Source: Actinokineospora auranticolor (GTDB taxonomy: Bacteria > Actinomycetota > Actinomycetes > Mycobacteriales > Pseudonocardiaceae). Taken from it: a stretch of 64,000 bases of DNA. The DNA lies in the NCBI RefSeq assembly GCF_002934265.1, contig NZ_PTIX01000016.1, positions 62,001 to 126,000 on the forward strand, in the 5' to 3' direction. The notes beneath the pieces were generated by a model that was not told the origin of the DNA, did not search any database, and worked only from the letters and a program-made list of their open reading frames with translations. Of this stretch, positions 53,045 to 63,752 are shown in pieces; position 1 is the first letter of the stretch; the number at the start of each line of letters is the position of its first letter. The translations under genes and the position numbers were made by a program.

Positions 53045-54273
53045 GAGGTGCCCATTCCGGTGATGACCATGAGTGGGATCGCGGCGACGGCGGCGAGGAG
53101 GATGACGGCGAGGTAGCCGACGCCGAAGATGTTGGCGAGGCGACCGTTGACCTGGTCGCCGAGGTAGTCGCGGTCGTTGGCGACCACCAGGATCGGCAGG
53201 TAGGTCAACGGCAGCGCGACCGCGCTGAACACCAGGGAGACCTCGGTGACGGTGACCGGGTCCACCGTGGTCAGCAGGAGCGCGACCCCGAGCAGGAGGC
53301 TGACCAGGACGACGGTGTGGAAGCGGGCGGCGCTGCGCGGTGCGACGCTTTTGCCCCAGCGCCAGCCGAAGTACTGGGCGATGGTGTACCCGGCGGACAG
53401 GCCGGTTTCCAGCGCGGCGCCGAAGGTCGCGGCGAACACGCCGAGGATGACCACGGCCAGGCCGAGTTTCCCGAGCGCGAGGGCCACCGGCAGGGTGGTC
53501 TGCCCGATCGAGTCGACCTGCACGCCGAGCGGGGCGAAGACGGTGGCGGCGCAGGCCATGATCGCCAGCGACAGGATGCCGCCGAGCGGGAAGCCGATGA
53601 ACACGTTGGTGCGCTCGGTGATCAGGTCCTTGCGGGTCCACTCCTCCTCGACGCCACCGGAGGAGAAGAAGAACACCTCGTACGGGGTCATGGCCGCGGC
53701 GAACAACGACACCGCGAAGAACCCGTAGCTGGCCCAGCCTTCCCCGGACGCGGATGCCTGCCCCAGCGCCTGGGACCCCAGTTCGCGCCAGGGCGGGTCG
53801 AGGGCGATGAGGGCGACGACGAACACCACGAGCGCGAGTCCGGCGAGGCCGAAGACGCGTTCCATGGTCTCGAACCGCATCCGCCACAGCACGACCCAGA
53901 TCACGAACGCCGCGATCGGCACCCACAGCAGGTAGTGCACGCTGGTCGCCAACTCGATCGCCAACGCCACACCGCCGATCTCCGCCGCCAGGGTCAACAG
54001 CGTCACCAGGTAGGACCCGGCCAGGTTCGCCAACGCCACCTTCGGTCCGAGGCGTTCGCGCACCAGGTCGAACACCGGACGCCCGCTGACCGCCGCGACC
54101 CTGCCGGACATCTCGGCGTACACGCAGATGCCGATGACCCCGACCACGACCACCCAGGCCAGGCGCATCCCGAACCGGGCGCCGGTCTCGGAGTTGGCCA
54201 CCAGGTCGCCGATGTCGACGAACCCGCCGATCGCGGTCAGGATGCCCAGCGTGACCGCCAACGCCCGCTTCAC
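53041..54273 (-). CDS. Nramp-like divalent metal transporter with altered metal site
   Basis: The 410-residue protein has about 11 helices and the LeuT-fold pattern of the Nramp family. The two unwound motifs are changed: DPGN in helix 1 reads DIGD (residues 20-23), and MPHN in helix 6 reads TPYE inside AAAMTPYEVFFFSS. The Met ligand that selects transition metals is thus Thr, as in the Al3+-carrying NRAT relatives, and the neighbouring His is Tyr. It may carry Mg2+ or another hard ion, or not be a metal transporter at all. GTG 54273 overlaps the upstream stop, and PRC-barrel genes follow. Confidence 0.82.
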   Translation of the reverse strand: MKRALAVTLGILTAIGGFVDIGDLVANSETGARFGMRLAWVVVVGVIGICVYAEMSGRVAAVSGRPVFDLVRERLGPKVALANLAGSYLVTLLTLAAEIGGVALAIELATSVHYLLWVPIAAFVIWVVLWRMRFETMERVFGLAGLALVVFVVALIALDPPWRELGSQALGQASASGEGWASYGFFAVSLFAAAMTPYEVFFFSSGGVEEEWTRKDLITERTNVFIGFPLGGILSLAIMACAATVFAPLGVQVDSIGQTTLPVALALGKLGLAVVILGVFAATFGAALETGLSAGYTIAQYFGWRWGKSVAPRSAARFHTVVLVSLLLGVALLLTTVDPVTVTEVSLVFSAVALPLTYLPILVVANDRDYLGDQVNGRLANIFGVGYLAVILLAAVAAIPLMVITGMGTS

Positions 54274-54722
54274 GCGACGGCCCCAACGAGCTCCCGCAGC
54301 CCGGCGGCGAGCCGATCGAGCCTGCTCGCGTTCGCGGTCAGCGCAGCCCTGTCGTCGTCCTCGGCGGCGCGGGCGGTGTCGGTGATCGCGACCACCGCCT
54401 CGGTCAGCAACGGCATCGCCCGATCCCTGAGCCGGGCGGCGCCGTCGGTCGGGACCTCCACCGCGAACAGTTCGTCCACCGCGTCGGCGGCCCGCTCCCG
54501 GGCGTCGTCGAACACCGCCGACCGGTACGGCGCGAGCACCCGCCCGTCCAGCAGCGCGGTCGCGGTCAACCGGGCCGTCCGCACCGCCGACCCGGCGTCC
54601 CGACCGCCGGAGGCGACCGCGGACCGCACATCGTCCTCGGTGGCGGGCAGCACCCCCGGCACCACGAACCCGGCCAGCGCCACCGCCACCACCAGCGAGG
54701 CCACGACCCCGCGCTTTCCCAT
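54270..54722 (-). CDS. Small secreted or membrane-anchored helical protein
   Basis: This 150-residue protein has an N-terminal hydrophobic signal or anchor (KRGVVASLVVAVALAGFVVPG) and a charged, Ala-rich helical remainder outside the membrane (AADAVDELFAVEV; ALTANASRLDRLAAGLREL). I know no family. It heads the leftward transporter operon, with its stop overlapping the Nramp-like GTG (GTGA); a periplasmic accessory role is possible. Confidence 0.7.
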   Translation of the reverse strand: MGKRGVVASLVVAVALAGFVVPGVLPATEDDVRSAVASGGRDAGSAVRTARLTATALLDGRVLAPYRSAVFDDARERAADAVDELFAVEVPTDGAARLRDRAMPLLTEAVVAITDTARAAEDDDRAALTANASRLDRLAAGLRELVGAVA

Positions 54723-54945
54723 GCCCGCGCACTACCCGGTCGGCGAAGACGCCAAACTCCGCCGACCCCCTTCTATGCTGCGGAAATCGACAGTTTGTCC
54801 GGTCCGCTCCGCTTGTCCGGGCAGCGAGCACGCCAGGAGGTAGGACCACCCTGCAAGCGGTCTGGTTCGCCTGACTGGGTGGAGGTGACACGATCACCCG
54901 ATGACGTCCCGCCGGGCGTCGGCAGCGGCGCTCGGAGGAACACCC

Positions 54946-55410
<465 letters not shown>

Positions 55411-55417
55411 CCCGGAA

Positions 55418-55439
55418 CCCGCCCCATCTGTGGGGCGGG
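55418..55439 (+). terminator. Hairpin terminator after the response regulator
   Basis: CCCGCCCCA-TCTG-TGGGGCGGG is a perfect 9-bp stem with a 4-base loop, 7 bases after the stop. There is no T-run. Confidence 0.75.
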
Positions 55440-55672
55440 ATGCCGGTGGTGATCATCAGGTCCGGCGGGGGCGGGGGCGTTGATGTCGCCAACGGGGAGG
55501 ACCACGTGCTCGACAAGTCAGACGAACGAGCGGCTGAACCACGCCAGACCGCGGCGCCACCAGTTTCACGACCGATCGCAGTGGCCACCGCTCGGGGTAC
55601 CGACCCTCCCAGCGCGCGGTCTCCCCGCGCAATGACCGGCCCCGGGGCTACCGCCGAATAGGAACCGCGGCG

Positions 55673-56050
55673 TCACTCCGGGTTGCGCGGTCCGGTGACC
55701 ATGGCGTGCTCGACCGACTCGGCGATCGCGAGAATCCGATCCAAGCGGCTCACCTGCAACGCGCGCCCGGCGACGTTCGAGGAGCCCACGACGAACACCA
55801 GGTCGATCCCCTGGTTGCGCGCCTGTTCGTGTGCGCGGGTGAACGCCGTCAACGCGACCGAACCCAGGAACCCGATCCCGTCCAAGTCGGCGATGACCAG
55901 CAGCACACCGTCGTCGGCGGCCTGGGCGAGTCCGCCGAACAAACCCGTCTCCAGCACCCCGGCAGTGCCCAAGTCGAACTCACCGCGCATCCGCAGCACC
56001 ATGACGCCGCCCTGGTGCTCGCGCTCGACCGCTGTCTCCACCGACTGCAC
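55673..56050 (-). CDS. STAS-domain anti-anti-sigma factor
   Basis: This is a STAS protein of about 125 residues: VMVLRMRGEFDLGTAGVLETGLF, VIADLDGIGFLGSVALTAFTRA and the end DRILAIAESVEHA. The phospho-acceptor loop reads FLGSVAL. GTG 56050 or GTG 56041 is the likely start; a TTG 12 bases earlier also opens the frame. No intact kinase gene is next to it, but a fragment resembling the end of one lies upstream. It probably joins the partner-switching network with the two SpoIIE phosphatases here. Confidence 0.82.
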   Translation of the reverse strand: MQSVETAVEREHQGGVMVLRMRGEFDLGTAGVLETGLFGGLAQAADDGVLLVIADLDGIGFLGSVALTAFTRAHEQARNQGIDLVFVVGSSNVAGRALQVSRLDRILAIAESVEHAMVTGPRNPE

Positions 56051-56532
56051 ACACCCACTCAACCACCATGGCCAGCCGCCTGCCCGGTGACTCGAGAACT
56101 GTGCGTCACCGTGCTGCCGCGGGCGCGGTTCGCTGCCGGGTCACCCGGAGGAGTGGAAGTCGACGATGATCGTGATGCTGGGAGCACTCTCCGTACCTGG
56201 ATCGAGGTCGAAACGAACAGCCAGTGCTCTCAGGATGCCCAGCCCCGGCCGCAGCGGGATGCGATCCGGCGCCCGCCGGATTTGGCGTGCGCCGCCGACC
56301 GCGATGCCCCACCCGGACTTGAACGCCTCGACTCCCTGGGCCCATATCGACTGCCTCGGCGGTGCGATCACCGGCCCCGGCTCGGAATCAGCCATCAACG
56401 GGTACCGATGGCCGAACAGCAGGACGTGCTCACCCGGAGTCCGGGCACCGTTCCCGCTCCCTGGCCCGCCGGTGCCTAGTACCAGCATCCGCCCTGTCCG
56501 CCACGCGAGCTGTCGTCCCGGACACCGCAGGA
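56051..56532. other. 482-base intergenic region with possible anti-sigma kinase remnant
   Basis: A leftward open frame (56141-56488) ends with GLGILRALAVRFDLDPG and ITIIVDF. This resembles the G2 box and last strand of an RsbW-type kinase, but the N box is not recognisable and no start is convincing. It could be the decayed kinase partner of the STAS gene at 55.7 kb. The remainder should hold the promoter of the rightward SpoIIE gene. Confidence 0.35.
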
Positions 56533-57774
56533 GTGATTAGGCTGCCCGTCGTGCCCGAGACCCCCGGCGCCACCGACCGCACGCGCGTGTTGGAGGCGAT
56601 CACCAACGTCGATCTGCGCCACCTCGACCTGGAGGAGTCCCTACGGGTCCTGCTGGAGCGGGTCCGGGACGTCTTCGAGGTCGATACCGCCACCATCCTG
56701 CTCTACGACTCCCACACCGAACGCCTGACCGTGCACGCCGCGGCGGGCATCGCGGACGAGGACATCCTCGGCATCACCGTCGACCTCGGCGCCGGGTTCG
56801 CCGGCCGTGTCGCCGCCACCCGGGAAGCGGTGATCCTCGACCAGGTCGACCACACCACCGTCGTCAGCTCCATCCTCTGGCGCAAGGGCCTGCGCGAGCT
56901 GCTGGGCGTACCCATCCTCGCCCGCGGCACCCTCATCGGCGTCCTGCACATCGGCTCCCGCACACCCCGGCGCTTCACCGACGAGCACACCCAGCTCCTG
57001 CTGCTGGTCGCCGACCGCGTCGCGCTCGCCATCCAAGCCGAACTCACCACCGCCGAACGCGCCGCCACCACCGCCCTGCAGCGCAGCCTGCTGCCCACCC
57101 GCTTCCCCGCCGTCGACGGCCTGCGCTTCGCCGCCCGCTACGTCCCCGGCGCCACCACCGGCTTCGGCGGCGACTGGTACGACGTCTTCACCCTGCGCGA
57201 CGGCCGAATCGGCATCGTCATCGGCGACGTCGCCGGGCACGGCCTCGCCGCGTCCATCGTCATGGGGCGCCTCCGCAGCGCCCTGCGCGCCTACGCCATC
57301 GAGAACGACTCACCCTCGGTCGTACTGTCCAAACTGCACGGCAAGGTCTCCCACTTCGAGGCCCGCAGCATGGCCACCGTGCTCTACGGCATCATCGACG
57401 TACCCCGGGAGAAGATCGTCCTGTCCTCCGCCGGGCACCTCCCATCGGTCCTGGTCGCACCCGGGCACCCAGGCGCGCTCATCCCGGTCCCACCGGACCC
57501 ACCCGTGGGCCTGCACGTGCCCGAACGACGCCCCCGCCGCGACACCACCATCGACCTCCCCGACGGCGCCGTCCTCGCCTTCTACACCGACGGCCTCATC
57601 GAACGCCGCGACCAACCACTCGACCGCTACCTCGACCGCCTCACCACCGCGGTCACCCCCGACGACCCCGCCCTCGTCTGCACCCAAGTCATGGACGCCC
57701 TCATCGAACCCACACCCCAAGACGACGTCGCACTCCTGATCGCACAGGTGAGAACGCACCCGTCGCACCGATGA
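56533..57774 (+). CDS. GAF-SpoIIE/PP2C serine phosphatase
   Basis: The protein is about 413 residues. A GAF domain occupies about 30-175 (VFEVDTATILLYDS, GAGFAGRVAATREAVI, LGVPILARGTLIGVLHIG). A SpoIIE/PP2C domain follows from about 185, with metal sites GGDWYDVF, GDVAGHGLAASIVM, YTDGLIE and QDDVALLI. It should dephosphorylate a STAS protein, for example the one encoded at 55.7 kb in the opposite direction. The start is unsure: GTG 56533 and GTG 56551 are both possible and neither has an ideal Shine-Dalgarno. Confidence 0.88.
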   Translation: MIRLPVVPETPGATDRTRVLEAITNVDLRHLDLEESLRVLLERVRDVFEVDTATILLYDSHTERLTVHAAAGIADEDILGITVDLGAGFAGRVAATREAVILDQVDHTTVVSSILWRKGLRELLGVPILARGTLIGVLHIGSRTPRRFTDEHTQLLLLVADRVALAIQAELTTAERAATTALQRSLLPTRFPAVDGLRFAARYVPGATTGFGGDWYDVFTLRDGRIGIVIGDVAGHGLAASIVMGRLRSALRAYAIENDSPSVVLSKLHGKVSHFEARSMATVLYGIIDVPREKIVLSSAGHLPSVLVAPGHPGALIPVPPDPPVGLHVPERRPRRDTTIDLPDGAVLAFYTDGLIERRDQPLDRYLDRLTTAVTPDDPALVCTQVMDALIEPTPQDDVALLIAQVRTHPSHR

Positions 57775-58493
57775 CGACCACCGCGGGTCGCCCGGTGCGC
57801 GCGTAACGCGCGTCCGTGCGTCGTGGCGCCGAAGGCTGCGAGGCCACGCGGACGTCACGAAGCGGGCCGGTACTTGACCAGTGCGCGGAGGAACGCCCGG
57901 GAGAGCGGTTCCAGCGGAAAGTCGAGGTCGCCGGGCAGGGCGCTCTGCTGAACATGCGCGCCTAGGTCGGCGACGGGCGCCCGCCGGTGCGGATGCTGAT
58001 CCCGGAGAGGCTGACGCCCTCGGTGGGGCCGGTCGCAGAGCCCGTCGCGCAGCACCCGTTCCACAGCCGACGAGGCCGCGTCGACTGCCGACACGCCTGG
58101 AGGACACGCCCCTTCCCCCGCCGGGGCGGCCATCAAGCTGGCCCTTGCCACCAGGTCGCCGAGGGCGTTCATCGAGCCGTACGGCGAGGAGATCCGCCAG
58201 TGCGCCACGACATTTCCGACCCCGTCGAGCATCCTCGCCCCCAACCGCCGTCCCACTCGCGTTCGCCCACGGTCTCAACCGTGGGCTGCTCCGCTCTGAG
58301 ACGGAGGGCTGACCATGAACATTCTGGCCTGGTGAGATCGCTATCGCACGCGACGCTGCGCAGTCGATTTGCAACGGTTTACCTGAGTCTACCCGCTTGG
58401 GTGTCACCCGAAAGCGTAGACCGCCGCGCGAGAAAACCCGCCCGCGACTAGAACGGGAGTCACGGAAAGGCCAGACGTGAAGGAGAGGACTGA
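57775..58493. other. 719-base region with hairpins and a possible gene remnant
   Basis: A leftward open frame (57855-58256) ends plausibly but has no recognisable domain or start, and may be a remnant. A perfect 8-bp hairpin CCCACGGT-CTCA-ACCGTGGG lies at 58266-58285, with a second 5-bp hairpin just after. An imperfect palindrome covers 58386-58420, with outer arms GTCTAC/GTAGAC and inner GGGTG-T-CACCC. These precede the small peptide gene. Confidence 0.4.
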
Positions 58494-58496
58494 GTG

Positions 58497-58565
58497 ATGC
58501 CTGGATTGCTCGACGTCGTGGTCGATCTCATTCAACAGATCGTGGGTGTGGTCGTCGGTTCCTGA
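58497..58565 (+). CDS. Candidate small gene for a 22-residue amphipathic peptide
   Basis: ATG 58497 opens a 22-codon frame ending at TGA 58563-58565. A strong Shine-Dalgarno AGGAGAGG (58481-58488) stands at the right distance, and a long hairpin terminator follows after 8 bases. The peptide begins MPGLLDVVVDLIQQ and is otherwise Val/Ile/Gly-rich, so it would form a short hydrophobic or amphipathic helix, reminiscent of membrane-active peptides. A GTG one codon earlier (58494) could also start it. I recognise no family. Confidence 0.5.
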   Translation: MPGLLDVVVDLIQQIVGVVVGS

Positions 58566-58573
58566 CCCACGCG

Positions 58574-58625
58574 GAGTCGGAGGCCCCTCCGGTGCGAGCG
58601 GGACGCGCCGCGGGGCCTCCGGCTC
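58574..58625 (+). terminator. Strong hairpin terminator after the small peptide gene
   Basis: GAGTCGGAGGCCCC pairs with GGGGCCTCCGGCTC (13 of 14 pairs plus one G-U), and the loop can form a further 6-bp stem. It begins 8 bases after the peptide stop, which supports the small gene as a real transcript. Confidence 0.72.
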
Positions 58626-58734
58626 GGTGCACCCCGTCCCCGCGATCTGCTTCGCCTCGAGCGGTGGTCGCGTCGTGGTCGAGAACCGCTGTCGATCTCT
58701 CCCGCCCTGCCCCTGTCCCCTGACCCATTGAGAT

Positions 58735-59592
58735 GTGCACACGGTGACCGCCGAGAACAACGAACCTGACTTCTCCTTCGATGGACTGAGGGACTTCACC
58801 TGGACCGCGGGCGAGGTGGCGCGACGACTGGGTGTCACGGAGTCGACATTGCGCTCCTGGCACCACCGCTACGGGATGGAGCCCTGTTCCGCGCGGGAGG
58901 GCGGACAACGGCGCTACGGCACCGAGGACGTCGTCCGGATGTCGCGGATGCGCGAGCTGGTCGAGAGTGGGATGCGCCCCTCGGCCGCCGCCGCGCTGTT
59001 GCAGCGGGCGCTCCCGCTCCGGGACGCGCACCAAGCCGTGGTCGCCGCGGGCAAACAGCTCGACACCGGGGCCTGCGCCGATCTGCTCACCCAGGTGATC
59101 CGCTCGTGGGGCGTCACCCGCACCTGGAACCGGGTGTGCAGGCCCGCGTTGCGATCGGTGGAACAGGCCCAGCGCGCCGACCCGGACTGCGTCGACCACG
59201 AGCACGCCCTGTCCTGGTCGGTGACCGCGGCGCTGCACCGCGTCCACCGGCCCGCGGGCGAGGCGTCGATCCTGCTGGCTTGCGGCCCCGGGGAACAACA
59301 CAGCCTGCCCGTCGAGGCGCTGGCCGCGGCGTTGGCCGAACACGGCGTCCCCGCCCGCGTCCTGGGCGCGGCCACCCCCACCCCAGCCCTGGTGCGAGCG
59401 GTCACCACGACCACGCCGCGCGCCGTGCTGCTGTGGTCGCACCACCCCGACCCCGCTCACCACGCCGCCGCCTCAGCACTAGCCGACCTGCCACCCCGCC
59501 TCCTCGTCGCCGGTCCCGGTTGGCGCCACCCGATCCCCTGGGAACAGCCCACATCACTGGTCGACGCGGTATCGCTGCTGAGCGAGCACTGA
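58735..59592 (+). CDS. MerR-family regulator with cobalamin-binding-like domain
   Basis: This 285-residue protein has a MerR helix-turn-helix (about 20-90: TAGEVARRLGVTESTLRSWHHRYG; GQRRYGTEDVVRM). A four-helix-bundle region (about 95-175) contains HEHALS, and a Rossmann-like B12-type domain ends it (about 180-285: ILLACGPGEQHSLPVEAL; LGAATPTPALVRAV). CarH/LitR photoreceptors have ExHxxG here; this one keeps E-x-H but has Pro for Gly and lacks the upstream Trp of the W-x9-EH motif. It may be light- or cobalamin-responsive, or use the fold for another ligand. The start is uncertain (GTG 58735 or 58744). Confidence 0.8.
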   Translation: MHTVTAENNEPDFSFDGLRDFTWTAGEVARRLGVTESTLRSWHHRYGMEPCSAREGGQRRYGTEDVVRMSRMRELVESGMRPSAAAALLQRALPLRDAHQAVVAAGKQLDTGACADLLTQVIRSWGVTRTWNRVCRPALRSVEQAQRADPDCVDHEHALSWSVTAALHRVHRPAGEASILLACGPGEQHSLPVEALAAALAEHGVPARVLGAATPTPALVRAVTTTTPRAVLLWSHHPDPAHHAAASALADLPPRLLVAGPGWRHPIPWEQPTSLVDAVSLLSEH

Positions 59593-60427
59593 TCCCGCCC
59601 TCCAGCCCGTGACGCGATCACCGGCGACGCCATCGCCCTGCGCCTATCGCGGCGCTCGGCAGAAGCGGTCCGTGTCCGAACCGGTGTTCCCGGGGCGGTC
59701 CGCCGCCACCCGCGGCCCCTGGTAGCCGGTGATGGTGTTTCGGGCCTGTTGACCGTGGTCGCCACACCCAACCGCCGACTTGTCGTGGGGCTCGGCACGT
59801 CCTGTATCGGCCCACCGCCCGCAGGTGAGCGGCGGTGTCGGTGTGCTGAACGCTCTGCAACCGAAATGCAACGCCTTTCCCGTGTTGACGCGGTCGGATG
59901 TCACCGGTTGGTGTTGTCTGTCGCGCCACCTCGCCCGGTGTGGTCTAGAACTGGAGTTGGAGTTCCGAACGCGCAGGACACTCGGCGGGGAGCGGTGGGG
60001 CCGGGTTGCTGGGCCTCGCGGCCGGGTTCCTGGTTGTTCTCGGGGTTGGCGGTCGGGTCTGACTCCGGGGCGGAGGGGTGCCGCGGCGCGAGGGGCGATC
60101 GCGCCGCGGAACCTCCTGACCGCAGCGCCCTGTTGCCAAGTCCGAGTTGGCGCGGTGGTCGTTGGCGCGTCGTGTCGCTTCCGTCTGCGTGGCGCGGTTG
60201 ACGCGCTGGTGACTGATCCACGGATATGGGCGGGTTCCGCAGGTGCGGAAATCCCGGGCGCCGCGTGCTGTCGGCGGACGTTTTCCTTGCGAAGGAAGTG
60301 GTTTCACAGAAGTTGCGGATCGATCTGCGTGTGTCGCTTGATGGTGTGGATTGCGCGGCTGATCGCTTGTTCTCCGCACCGCCGGGTAGCACGTCGCCGA
60401 CCGGACACTACGAACAATGGAGTGGTG
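59593..60427. other. 835-base region with a perfect hairpin and no supportable gene
   Basis: Third-position bias is weak and the open frames lack family features. One short frame (ending at the TGA near 60062) has a hydrophobic run GLLGLAAGFLVVLGVGG like the tail of a surface protein, but follows a stop closely. A perfect 11-bp hairpin CCGCGGCGCGA/TCGCGCCGCGG is at 60081-60109, with extra pairing GGAGG/CCTCC outside. It may end an unannotated transcript. Confidence 0.4.
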
Positions 60428-61420
60428 ATGAGACGTCTTGCGATCCGCGTGGGTACCCGAGTCGCGGTAGCCGCCGTGGCGATGGCGACCTTGACACCGG
60501 TGGCCCATGCCGAACCGTTGCGGTGGGTCGCGTTGGGTGACGCCTACACCGCGGGTGGCATCGACGCCGCCGGTGAACAGATCCTCGTCGGCGGGGTGCG
60601 GGACGGGTGCGGCCGGACGAGGGGGTCGTACCCGGAGGTGTTGCGCGCGCGGTGGTCCGGTCGGTACGGGTTGGTCAACGTCAGCTGCGCTGGTGCCTCG
60701 GTCGTCAACGTGGCCGGGGAGCCGCAGCGGCCCCCGGGCTACCACATCCCGTTCTTCGAGGTGTACGACCCGGACTTCCCGTTCCCGCTGGTGCCCCCGC
60801 AGTTGGACGCGGTCACCGCCGACACCGACCTGGTGACGGTGGGCGTGGGCGGCAACACCCTCGGGTTCTCCGAACTGGTGCTGGCCTGCTTGCAACTGGG
60901 GGAGTGGTCCGACCCGGTCACCGACCACCCGTGCGCCGACTACTTCAGCTTCGGTTGGGACGGCGTCCCGACCATCGCCGAACGCCTGGCGCTGGTCGCC
61001 GACGAGTACGACGGCCTGCTCACCATGATCCGGCTGGCCGCGCCCGGCGCGACCGTGCTCGCCGTCGGCTACCCCACGATCTTCCCGGCCGACCCGGCCA
61101 CCTGCGACCGCGGGTTCACCCCGCGGGGCATGCGCAACTTCGCCACGGTCACCTACCCGGACCTGCTCTGGTTGCGCACCGAGGTGGTGGAGCCGTTGAA
61201 CCGGGTCATCGCCGAGCGGGCGGCCCGGCACGGCGCCCGGTACGTGGACCTCTACACCGCGAGCGAGGGCCACGACGCGTGCCGACCCGACGGCCTCAAC
61301 TGGGTCGAGGGCGTTGTCGACCGTGTGGGCCGCTGGGCCGTGGTCCGCGCCAACAGCGCCGGGCACACCGCCGCCGCGGACGCGGTGCAAGCCGCCCTGG
61401 AGACAACTCCCGGTTCGTGA
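60428..61420 (+). CDS. Secreted SGNH-hydrolase-fold protein lacking the nucleophile Ser
   Basis: The 330-residue protein has a signal peptide (RRLAIRVGTRVAVAAVAMATL to VAHAEP). The SGNH fold follows: block I VALGDAYTAGG, block III GVGGNTLGF, and a late block V His in ANSAGHTA. In block I the catalytic Ser of GDS is Ala, and the Asn-Asp of block III is Asn-Thr, so ordinary esterase chemistry should be impossible. Two or more Cys pairs (VNVSCAG, LVLACLQ, DHPCADY) fit an extracellular actinobacterial lipase/esterase scaffold. It could be a binding protein or pseudoenzyme. ATG 60428 follows GGAG. Confidence 0.85.
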   Translation: MRRLAIRVGTRVAVAAVAMATLTPVAHAEPLRWVALGDAYTAGGIDAAGEQILVGGVRDGCGRTRGSYPEVLRARWSGRYGLVNVSCAGASVVNVAGEPQRPPGYHIPFFEVYDPDFPFPLVPPQLDAVTADTDLVTVGVGGNTLGFSELVLACLQLGEWSDPVTDHPCADYFSFGWDGVPTIAERLALVADEYDGLLTMIRLAAPGATVLAVGYPTIFPADPATCDRGFTPRGMRNFATVTYPDLLWLRTEVVEPLNRVIAERAARHGARYVDLYTASEGHDACRPDGLNWVEGVVDRVGRWAVVRANSAGHTAAADAVQAALETTPGS

Positions 61421-61477
61421 GCGCAGGCGGGGTTCGGTGGTCGAGGCGTCCATCGCTCCGAGCTGAACCAGTGCGCT

Positions 61478-61509
61478 GGACCCCACCGCTGATCGAGTCG
61501 GTGGGGTCC
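61478..61509. terminator. Convergent terminator hairpin, perfect 11-bp stem
   Basis: GGACCCCACCG (61478-61488) pairs exactly with CGGTGGGGTCC (61499-61509) around a 10-base loop. It lies between the convergent SGNH-fold gene and the histidine-kinase gene and may serve both. Confidence 0.75.
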
Positions 61510-61628
61510 GTTCCGTTGGCGCCGTCAGGCAGCCGAGAACAGCGGGTACGTGCCAGGGTGAGTGGGTAGGGGCTTCGTAGAGGCTGCCTTCCGGGTCCAG
61601 GGCATGAGTCCGCGGCGCTGTCGCGTGA

Positions 61629-63751
<2,123 letters not shown>

Positions 63752-63752
<1 letters not shown>

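Noticed and set aside
57855-58256. 133-codon leftward frame after the second SpoIIE gene
   Set aside because: No recognisable family, uncertain start and interrupted look; possibly a remnant, not enough to call a gene.
59945-61486. Leftward 513-codon frame opposite the SGNH-fold gene
   Set aside because: Antisense shadow of a clear signal-peptide gene.
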